This document shows, piece by piece, positions 57,926-64,000 of a stretch of DNA of 64,000 nt (within the stretch, counting starts at the first letter, position 1; the number at the start of each line of letters is the position of its first letter). Source of the DNA: Paenibacillus sp. USDA918EY (lineage in GTDB: Bacteria > Bacillota > Bacilli > Paenibacillales > Paenibacillaceae). The position numbers were made by a program, and so were the translations under genes. The notes beneath the pieces are model-generated. The model saw nothing but the letters and a program-made list of their open reading frames with translations, had not been told where the DNA came from and did no database searches. The stretch spans positions 1 through 64,000 of the forward strand of contig NZ_WTWY01000001.1 of assembly GCF_009870825.1 (NCBI RefSeq). Reading direction: 5' to 3'.

Positions 57926-59098
57926 TTGGAGCGGAAACGGCGGATCTATGCAGGTGCGGGTGCCGCAGTTGCGGCAGTGATGTTCGCGGTAGCAAGCGGA
58001 ATGCTGGTCTGGAGCTTCGGAGCCGGAGATCATGCATCCGCGCCGCATGGAAGGGCAGCGACTGCGGCCGGCCTGCCGCCGCAACCCCGCGGGGCGACGA
58101 ACGGGACGGAAGGGCAAACGGGAACCGGGCCGGCGGCGGCCCGAACGGAATCCGCGGCTGGAAAAAGCGCGATGACGCTTCAGGACACGTCATTTCAACA
58201 GGAACACCCGGCCCGGATTTATTACCGCGATAAGGTCATCGCGCTGATGTATCATGAGGTGACGCCCGGCCAGAAAGACAGGCAGAGCCTCGATGTCGTC
58301 AAGTTTGAGCGGCAGCTGAGCTTGATGAAAGAAAGCGGATTTCAATGGATTACGATGAAGCAATACGCGGCGTTTGTGTTGCATGGCAGTCCGGTGCCTC
58401 CCAACGCGGTGCTGATGACCTTCGACGACGGCTACGAGTCGTTTTACGAATACGCGTACCCGCTGCTTCTGAAGTACCATGTGCCTGCGACAAGTTTTCT
58501 GATCGTCAATACGGTCGGCAATCCGAAACATGCCGGCATTCCGAAGCTGGACTGGGAGCAGGTGCGGGAGATGCATGCCAACGGCGTCGATTTTTACAGC
58601 CATTCCTTCGATTCGCACAGGTATGCGCCTTTGGATGCCGGCGGAAAGCGTTCGAAGGCGGCATTAAGGGGACCGGTCTGGAACGCGCAGCTTGGCCGCA
58701 AGGAAACGCAAGGGGAATACGCCGCGCGCGTGCGGCGGGATTTGGAACAAGCCAATGCCGTTTTGCGCGAAAAGATAGGCAACGCGATGCAAGTGATCGC
58801 TTTCCCTTACGGGGTGTTTTCGCCTTCGCTGCTGCGCATATGCAAGGAACTCGATATGCAGGTGACCTTCACGGTCATGCCGGGCATCAACCGGCCGGGC
58901 GGATTAAACGGATATCGCCTTAATGCCGGCGGCGCGGACAACGATCCCGAAAGCTTGATCGCGCTGATGAAAAGGGGAGCGGTACCCGCTTCGAATCAAA
59001 CGAAACCGGGCCCGGGACGATCCGGGGCGAAGCCCCCGGCAAAGCCGCCGGTAACAGCCAAGCCCAAAACCGGAGGCATGCGAATCGCAGCAGAATAA
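57926..59098 (+). CDS. membrane-anchored polysaccharide deacetylase (NodB-like)
   Basis: 390 residues from TTG with GGGGAGAGG. N-terminal membrane helix (AGAGAAVAAVMFAVASGMLV), low-complexity linker to about 85, then the CE4 domain: LMYHEVTP, TFDDGYES with Asp167/168, metal ligands HSFDSH near 226-231, FPYGVF. Pro/Lys/Gly-rich C-terminal tail (about 350-390). Similar to PgaB/IcaB-type or spore/wall deacetylases that remove acetyl groups from GlcNAc polymers outside the cell. The actual polymer is unknown. Confidence 0.88.
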   Translation: MERKRRIYAGAGAAVAAVMFAVASGMLVWSFGAGDHASAPHGRAATAAGLPPQPRGATNGTEGQTGTGPAAARTESAAGKSAMTLQDTSFQQEHPARIYYRDKVIALMYHEVTPGQKDRQSLDVVKFERQLSLMKESGFQWITMKQYAAFVLHGSPVPPNAVLMTFDDGYESFYEYAYPLLLKYHVPATSFLIVNTVGNPKHAGIPKLDWEQVREMHANGVDFYSHSFDSHRYAPLDAGGKRSKAALRGPVWNAQLGRKETQGEYAARVRRDLEQANAVLREKIGNAMQVIAFPYGVFSPSLLRICKELDMQVTFTVMPGINRPGGLNGYRLNAGGADNDPESLIALMKRGAVPASNQTKPGPGRSGAKPPAKPPVTAKPKTGGMRIAAE

Positions 59099-59206
59099 TG
59101 GAAAATGCCGCAAAAGCCATGCGCCCTGGCTGCGGATCAAGTATAATGTTTTAGAATGGAAGCTTGGGAGACGGGAAAACCGTCCGTGGGAGCAAGGAGG
59201 AACAAC

Positions 59207-59827
59207 ATGACGGACTTGTTGAAGCATGAAAAAGAGCATTGGGAACAATCCTATCAAAATATCGCGGGCATCGACGAAGTCGGGCGCGGCTGCTTGTTCG
59301 GGGATGTGGTCGCCGCAGCCGTCATCCTTCCCGCCGGTCTGGTACTGGAAGGCGTAGACGATTCGAAAAAATTGAGCGAGAAAAAACGCGAAGCGCTGTT
59401 TGAACAAATTATGGAACAGGCGGTGGACGTATCGGTCGGTTATGCGGACGCGGAGACGATCGACCGGATCAACATCAAGCAGGCGGCCAGGCTGGCGATG
59501 AAAAGGGCGGTTCTCGGGCTGGCCGTGGCCCCGGACATGCTGTTCATCGATGCGGAAAAAGTCGATGTGGACCTGCCGCAGCTTTCGATCATCAAAGGAG
59601 ACGCGACCAGCCAGTCCATCGCGGCGGCATCGATTATCGCCAAGGTGACGCGGGACCGGCTTTGCAAAGGGGACTGGGAAGCAAGGTATCCCGAATACGG
59701 AATCGCGATACATAAAGGTTACGCCACCAAATTTCACCGCGAGCAGATTCTTGCCTTGGGTCCGACGCCGATGCACCGGCGCAGCTTTTTGAAAAATCTG
59801 GAGGTCGTGCAGGAAACCTTGTTTTAA
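59207..59827 (+). CDS. rnhB: ribonuclease HII
   Basis: 206 residues. IAGIDEVGRGCLFGDVVAA gives the DEVGRG motif with Asp23-Glu24, DDSKKLSEKKREAL, and C-terminal YPEYGIAIHKGYATKFH. It removes RNA from DNA-RNA hybrids, including single ribonucleotides. ATG after AAGGAGGAACAAC; an ATG 17 codons upstream in frame has no ribosome site. Confidence 0.94.
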   Translation: MTDLLKHEKEHWEQSYQNIAGIDEVGRGCLFGDVVAAAVILPAGLVLEGVDDSKKLSEKKREALFEQIMEQAVDVSVGYADAETIDRINIKQAARLAMKRAVLGLAVAPDMLFIDAEKVDVDLPQLSIIKGDATSQSIAAASIIAKVTRDRLCKGDWEARYPEYGIAIHKGYATKFHREQILALGPTPMHRRSFLKNLEVVQETLF

Positions 59828-59871
59828 GGCGATGCTTCACAGCCGGGAGGCCGGCGCCGATATATAGAAGA

Positions 59872-59985
59872 GGATTTTGCAAAAATCCAAGGAGCGACAT
59901 TCAATCAGCAATAGATAGAGCGAAACGGTTTCATTCGTCTATATATTGTACCCGGGAGCGGCCGGAATCGAATTTTGCAAAATCC
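59872..59985. repeat. ATTTTGCAAAAT direct repeat around the ylqG-like promoter region
   Basis: GGATTTT-GCA-AAAATCC (59872-59888) is a perfect hairpin, and a near copy AATTTTGCAAAATCC occurs at 59971-59985, 98 bp on. Both end in TCC. They bracket the likely promoter of the next operon (TATATATTGTA near 59940). Confidence 0.4.
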
Positions 59986-60022
59986 TGAAAAAAGGGTTCG
60001 CATGATTGAAGGAGGAAGAGGC

Positions 60023-61978
60023 GTGAATATCGGTTCGTTGATTCGCGGCCTGCTTGGCGACGCCAAACCGGGGGAAGCCAGGCAGCTGGAGATGAAAACC
60101 GGCCAGGTGGTCAGAGGCATGGTGCTCAGCGTCTCGGAAGACGGCCAGGAAGCCGTCGTACAGATTCAGGGAGTCAAGGTAAGGGCGGTGCTCGAAACGC
60201 CGCTGCAGGCGGGCCAGGCGACGCTTTTGCAGGTGCAGCCGCCTACGGCCGGCGGAATGACGGTGTTGAAGCCGTTGTCCGATTCGCCTTATTCGTCGCT
60301 GCCGTCAAAATCGGTTGCCGACGTGCTGAATGCGCTCGGGCTGGCCGATACGGACGACAACCGGGCCATGATTCAGGCGATGCAGGCAAGCGGCGTGCCG
60401 CTGACAAAGGAAAATGCCGAGCTGTTCAGCCGGATGCTGCAGCAAAAGCCGGCCTCCGTTCCGGTCGCGGAATGGGTGCAAGCCGCCGCGATTGCGCTGC
60501 AGCGGGGTTTGCCCGTGACGGGGGAAAGCGTCCGCGGGCTGCAGCAGGCGGTGTTTGGCCCCCCGGTTCACGAGCTGCTGGCCGCGCTCGAAACGCGGCT
60601 GGAAGAGGCGTTGGCCGCATCAGGGCAAGCCAAACCCGCGGCGGGACCGGCGGCGGGTGACGGTCATCAGGCCGCTTCGGCTGCCGCATCTGACGGCATT
60701 TTTGCGCCTGCGGAGGCAAAGGAAGGGACAAACCCTGCTTCTCAGGCAAAAGGCACGGCGGCCGGCCTCGAGAACGGCGGAACGGCTGCGGTGAAGGCGG
60801 GAGCGGCCGAAGGCGATCCGGGCCTGCCCCCGCTGCTGGCCAAGCTGCAGCAGGTGCTTGGGCAGCTGCGCGCGGCGCCCGCCCTGGCTTCGCTCCAGGG
60901 CGGCGCGGCCGGCTCCGCTGGAGCGCCGGCCACGGAAATGGCGCCGCCGCAAGAGTCGGCGGCGCCGATGGGCTCCGGCAGCCAAGCGGCGCCGGAGCAG
61001 CCCAAGACCCACGGCGCGGAGCCGTGGGTCGGGCGGATTTTGAAGCTGCTCGGTGCGGAGCACGAGCAGCAGGGCGTGCGCGGGGCGATGCCGCCCGCGC
61101 AAACGGCGGCCGCGGCGCAAGGCGCGCGGCCGGGAGCCGCCGCACCGGCCATCGGCCAGGGTGCGGCGCCGGAGGCGGGCCCGGCTGGGCCGGGGCCCGC
61201 AACGGGCGGCGGCGCGGCAGGTGCCGCCGCCGTGAAGCCGCCCGCGTCCGCTAGCGCGGGCGGGGCGGGCCTGCAGCCGCCGGCGGCCGACGCTTCGGCT
61301 CCGGCCGTGCAAGGACAGCAGGCCCGCCCGGCGGCTGCCGGTGTACATCCTCCGGCAGCCGCGCAGGTCCCGGCCCTCGAGGCGGCCGGGACCCGCGCCG
61401 AGCATGCCTTGCAGGGCGCAGGCACGCAGCAGGACACGCTGAAGGGCGTTTTGCTGCAGCTGCTAAGCCATGACGATACGCCGCCGCAGCTGAAAGAAGC
61501 GGCGCAGCAGCTGGTTTCCCATTTGACCGGGCAGCAGCTGCTGCTGAACACGGACCGGACCGCGCCTTTTGCCCAGGTGACGCTGATGCTGCCGCTGAAC
61601 GGTCCGGACGGGCAAGAAACGGCGTCGGTTCAAATCCAGTCCCGCCGGGGCGCCAAAGGCGAGCTGGATGCCTCCAACTGCCGGTTATGGTTTGACCTGC
61701 AAATGAAACATCTGGGCCAGACGCTTGTGGATGTGCAGGTCGTCGACCGGATCGTCAGCTTAAAAGTGCACAATGCCCACGATTGGGCCGGGGAGCTGCT
61801 GGAAAACTACAGGGAAGACATCTCCGGAGCGATCGAGTCGATCGGATACCAGCTGCTGACCCTAAAGGCGGAGCCGATGCCGATGAAAGAAACCGATTCG
61901 GAGTCCGGTTCCGCGGCCAATGCAGCGGTCAGCGATTATGTTCCCCAACGCTATAGAGGGGTGGATTTTCGGGTATGA
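60023..61978 (+). CDS. YlqG-like protein with FliK-like C-terminal domain
   Basis: About 651 residues from GTG with GGAGGAAGAGG. N-terminal about 1-190 is a beta domain plus helices (TGQVVRGMVLSVSEDGQEAV); 190-480 is a low-complexity Ala/Gly/Pro/Gln tract of very high GC; the C-terminal about 490-640 resembles flagellar hook-length control domains (TLMLPLNGPDGQETASVQIQ, RLWFDLQMKHLGQTLVDVQV). It stands before the FlhB-like gene as in B. subtilis ylqG-ylqH, a pair of unknown function. The tract may vary in length between strains. Confidence 0.7.
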   Translation: MNIGSLIRGLLGDAKPGEARQLEMKTGQVVRGMVLSVSEDGQEAVVQIQGVKVRAVLETPLQAGQATLLQVQPPTAGGMTVLKPLSDSPYSSLPSKSVADVLNALGLADTDDNRAMIQAMQASGVPLTKENAELFSRMLQQKPASVPVAEWVQAAAIALQRGLPVTGESVRGLQQAVFGPPVHELLAALETRLEEALAASGQAKPAAGPAAGDGHQAASAAASDGIFAPAEAKEGTNPASQAKGTAAGLENGGTAAVKAGAAEGDPGLPPLLAKLQQVLGQLRAAPALASLQGGAAGSAGAPATEMAPPQESAAPMGSGSQAAPEQPKTHGAEPWVGRILKLLGAEHEQQGVRGAMPPAQTAAAAQGARPGAAAPAIGQGAAPEAGPAGPGPATGGGAAGAAAVKPPASASAGGAGLQPPAADASAPAVQGQQARPAAAGVHPPAAAQVPALEAAGTRAEHALQGAGTQQDTLKGVLLQLLSHDDTPPQLKEAAQQLVSHLTGQQLLLNTDRTAPFAQVTLMLPLNGPDGQETASVQIQSRRGAKGELDASNCRLWFDLQMKHLGQTLVDVQVVDRIVSLKVHNAHDWAGELLENYREDISGAIESIGYQLLTLKAEPMPMKETDSESGSAANAAVSDYVPQRYRGVDFRV

Positions 61979-62289
61979 ACGAAAATGGACAGGAGCCGCC
62001 CTATTCGATGAAAAAGGCGGTAGCCTTGAAATATAGCCCGGGTGAAGCCGCGGCGCCCGTGGTGGCCGCCAAAGGCCGGGGGAAGGTCGCCGAGGCGATC
62101 CTGGAAAAAGCCAAAGAGCACGGCGTCCCCGTTCAGGAGGACGCGGCGCTGGTGGAGGTGCTGTCCAAGCTGGATTTGGACCAGCAAATTCCTCCCGAGC
62201 TTTATCAGCTTGTTGCGGAGGTGCTAAGCTATATTTACCGGACAGACCGCTTGGCACGGGAAAGGGAGAGGGAATGGCTGAAGGAATGA
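61975..62289 (+). CDS. ylqH: FlhB-like (EscU/YscU C-terminal domain) protein YlqH
   Basis: 104 residues. KKAVALKYSPGEAAAPVVAAKGRGKVAEAILEKA and DLDQQIPPELYQLVAEVLSYIY match the cytoplasmic domain of FlhB-type export switch proteins. The NPTH autocleavage motif of FlhB is absent, and so is the membrane part. Overlaps the preceding gene by ATGA and yraN by 16 nt. Confidence 0.85.
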   Translation: MNENGQEPPYSMKKAVALKYSPGEAAAPVVAAKGRGKVAEAILEKAKEHGVPVQEDAALVEVLSKLDLDQQIPPELYQLVAEVLSYIYRTDRLAREREREWLKE

Positions 62290-62657
62290 CGAGGGAAAAG
62301 GATAACCGGCGGGATAAAGGAGCTGCGGCCGAACAGGCTGCTTGCGACTATTTGGTTGGGCAGGGTTATGCCATTAAAGACCGGAATTGGCGCTGCCGCG
62401 GCGGGGAGCTGGATATTGTCGCCGAGCTCGGCCGCCTGCTGGTCATCGTCGAAGTCCGGAGCCGGAGCGGCAGCCGCTACGGCACGGCGGCCGAATCGGT
62501 CGATTACCGCAAAATCCGCCGGGTTCGCGGCATCGCGTCAACCTATTTGCATTATAAACAGCTGGAGGAGCGGGAGCTTCGGTTTGACGTGATCGCGATT
62601 GAACTGGATGCGGCGTGGAACGCCGTGTCGCTTCAGCATATCGAAGGGGCCTTTTGA
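62274..62657 (+). CDS. yraN: YraN family (UPF0102) nuclease-like protein
   Basis: 127 residues. GAAAEQAACDYLVGQGYAIKDRNWRCRGGELDIVAEL and LVIVEVRSRSGSRYG follow the restriction-endonuclease-like core (GELD...VEVR). Usually found next to rnhB and comM, as here; precise role unknown. Confidence 0.9.
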   Translation: MAEGMTREKDNRRDKGAAAEQAACDYLVGQGYAIKDRNWRCRGGELDIVAELGRLLVIVEVRSRSGSRYGTAAESVDYRKIRRVRGIASTYLHYKQLEERELRFDVIAIELDAAWNAVSLQHIEGAF

Positions 62658-62687
62658 ATACGGGTTCTGCGAGGCGAATCCGATGTC

Positions 62688-62716
62688 TTGACTTTTTTCT
62701 GCCGCAATTTTACAAT
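62688..62716 (+). promoter_or_regulatory. sigma-A promoter of comM
   Basis: TTGACT, 17-nt spacer, TACAAT; 107 nt before the comM start. Confidence 0.7.
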
Positions 62717-62744
62717 TTGATCATATCGATATTCGAAAATAAGG

Positions 62745-62815
62745 AAGCACCTTTTTTCGACAGGAACGTTGCTGCTATACGATTGCAGCGAAACGATCTG
62801 TTAGAAAGGGTGCTT
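62745..62815 (+). promoter_or_regulatory. leader hairpin sequestering the comM ribosome site
   Basis: AAGCACCTTTT (from 62745) pairs with AAAGGGTGCTT (to 62815) and the stem continues through CAG/CTG at 62761-62763/62798-62800; inside it GCTGC/GCAGC (62771-62775/62785-62789) forms a second hairpin. The right arm contains the AAAGGG that should serve as ribosome site. This predicts translational control of comM. Confidence 0.5.
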
Positions 62816-62822
62816 TTGTCGT

Positions 62823-64000
62823 ATGTACGGAAAAATGTACAGTGCATGTTTATACGGAATCGACGGGGTTCTTATACAGGTGGAGGTCGATATCTCGAAC
62901 GGTCTGCCCCAAACGTCGATCATCGGTTTGCCTGATTCGGCGATCAGGGAAGCGGTGGAACGCGTCCGGGCAGGAATCAAAAACTGCGGTTTCACCTTCC
63001 CTCTGCAGCGGACGACGATCAACCTGGCTCCTGCCGATTTGCGCAAAGAAGGTTCCGCCTTTGATCTGGCCATCGCCCTCGGCATACTGTGCACGAGCGG
63101 ACAGCTTATCCTGCCCCAGAAGGAAAAGCTGCTGCTGATCGGGGAAATGGCGCTGGACGGGAGCCTGCGGCCGGTAACGGGCGTGTTGTCGATGGTCGAC
63201 CGCGCCAAAAGGGAGGGTTTTTCCGCCGTCCTGCTTCCGAAGGACAATGCGGCGGAAGCCGCTCTAATCGAGAACATGAATATTTATGCAATTGGGCATT
63301 TGAATGAGCTGCTGGCTCTGGGGCAAAAGGAAGCCGGTCTGGCAGCCTCGGATAAAAACAGCCCGCTTCGTATTTTATCTTTGGAAGGTTTGCGATTTAA
63401 AAGGGGCCTTCACCCCGACCAACCAGTGCACCAGGCGGAAGATTATGCCGATGTGCTCGGACAGCATCACGTAAAGAGGGCGCTGACGATCGCCGCCGCC
63501 GGCATGCATAACATTATGCTGATCGGTCCGCCGGGAACCGGGAAAACGATGCTGATCAAACGCCTTCCGACCATTCTGCCGCCCATGACGGAGCAGGAGG
63601 CGCTGGAGACGACAAAAATTTTCAGTGCGGCAGGGAAGCTGAAGGAACCGGCGGCGGGTCTGCTTCGAATCCGGCCGTTCCGCTCCCCGCACCATACCAT
63701 TTCAAGCGGCGGTTTGATCGGAGGGGGAACGATTCCGAAGCCGGGGGAAGTCAGCCTTGCCCACCGCGGAATCCTGTTTCTCGACGAGCTGCCGGAGTTT
63801 AACCGCCAAGTGCTGGAGGTGCTGCGCCAACCGCTGGAAGACAAATACGTAACGATCAGCCGGGCGAGGGCGGTACATACCTTCCCTGCGAGATTCATGC
63901 TGGCGGCTTCGATGAATCCTTGTCCGTGCGGTTACCTGGGCAGCGAACATCCCGGTCATCCTTGCATATGCAGCCCGTCCAGAATCGCGCAGTACCGTTC
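62823..64000 (+). CDS. comM: YifB/ComM family Mg chelatase-like AAA ATPase (3' end outside window)
   Basis: 392 codons visible; the gene runs off the window. N-terminal Lon-like/ChlI domain ([39 protein letters not shown]), AAA core with Walker A GPPGTGKT at 235-242, [27 protein letters not shown] with Walker B, and the NPCPCGYLG zinc-finger-like motif. ComM homologues act as helicases that extend branch migration in natural transformation. The start is the ATG of [12 protein letters not shown]. Confidence 0.93.
   Translation, partial: MYGKMYSACLYGIDGVLIQVEVDISNGLPQTSIIGLPDSAIREAVERVRAGIKNCGFTFPLQRTTINLAPADLRKEGSAFDLAIALGILCTSGQLILPQKEKLLLIGEMALDGSLRPVTGVLSMVDRAKREGFSAVLLPKDNAAEAALIENMNIYAIGHLNELLALGQKEAGLAASDKNSPLRILSLEGLRFKRGLHPDQPVHQAEDYADVLGQHHVKRALTIAAAGMHNIMLIGPPGTGKTMLIKRLPTILPPMTEQEALETTKIFSAAGKLKEPAAGLLRIRPFRSPHHTISSGGLIGGGTIPKPGEVSLAHRGILFLDELPEFNRQVLEVLRQPLEDKYVTISRARAVHTFPARFMLAASMNPCPCGYLGSEHPGHPCICSPSRIAQYR

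Noticed and set aside
60620-61551. Minus-strand frames opposite the ylqG-like low-complexity tract
   Set aside because: Produced by the extreme GC of the Ala/Gly/Pro tract; all six frames are open there.

Overview
The window comes from a low-to-mid GC Gram-positive spore former of the Bacillales, most likely Paenibacillus or a close relative. This rests on the gene order rsmD-coaD-ylbJ-ylbL-tmcAL-ylbN-rpmF-fapR-plsX-fabH-fabD-fabG-acpP-fabF-rnc-smc-ftsY, the sporulation gene ylbJ, a FapR operator, strong AGGAGG ribosome sites and frequent GTG/TTG starts. No database was consulted; all names come from motif and order recognition.

Positions 1 to about 26.4 kb are the right-hand part of a contractile-tailed (myovirus-type) prophage whose left end, with integrase and replication genes, lies outside the window. 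From left to right it holds: the end of a DNA methyltransferase gene; a string of small early/middle genes (zinc ribbon, YopX family, and a 48-residue protein carrying a stretch very like EF-Tu domain III); an ArpU-like late regulator; a roughly 300-nt intergenic element that folds into a long arm plus a tRNA T-arm-like hairpin and ends in its own terminator; a catalytic-domain-only tyrosine recombinase; an HNH nuclease; the packaging and head module (TerS, TerL, portal, protease, capsid, collagen-like head fibre); connector genes; tail sheath, tube, chaperones and tape measure; a baseplate module (Dit-like, plug, hub, spike, gp25-like wedge, J/gp47, DUF2612-like); tail fibre; XkdX-like; holin and endolysin.

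The right end of the prophage (23.4-26.4 kb) is an accessory segment of short genes on both strands: a zinc-ribbon protein, three unrecognised leftward genes, an XRE regulator divergent from one of them with TTATGT repeats over both promoters, an orphan YolD-like gene with two LexA boxes, and a glycine-zipper protein. GGTGGACAAT repeats at about 26.32 kb probably mark the attachment end.

From 26.7 kb to 64 kb is conserved chromosome. 26.7-31.4 kb: rRNA methylation, CoA synthesis, sporulation, a Lon-like PDZ protease, tRNA acetylation. 31.5-39.4 kb: ylbN-rpmF, then the FapR-headed fatty acid synthesis cluster, then rnc. 39.6-49.3 kb: smc-ftsY, ylxM-ffh-rpsP-khpA, rimM-trmD, linking chromosome organisation, the SRP pathway and ribosome maturation. 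49.4-55.2 kb is a species-variable island (M20 peptidase, WYL regulator, tiny Cys-rich ORF, double GNAT, HTH regulator and MFS exporter) placed between trmD and rplS, which are neighbours in Bacillus subtilis. 55.4-64 kb resumes the conserved order: rplS, lepB, rbgA, a polysaccharide deacetylase, rnhB, ylqG-like, ylqH, yraN and the start of comM, whose predicted ribosome site is folded into a leader hairpin.
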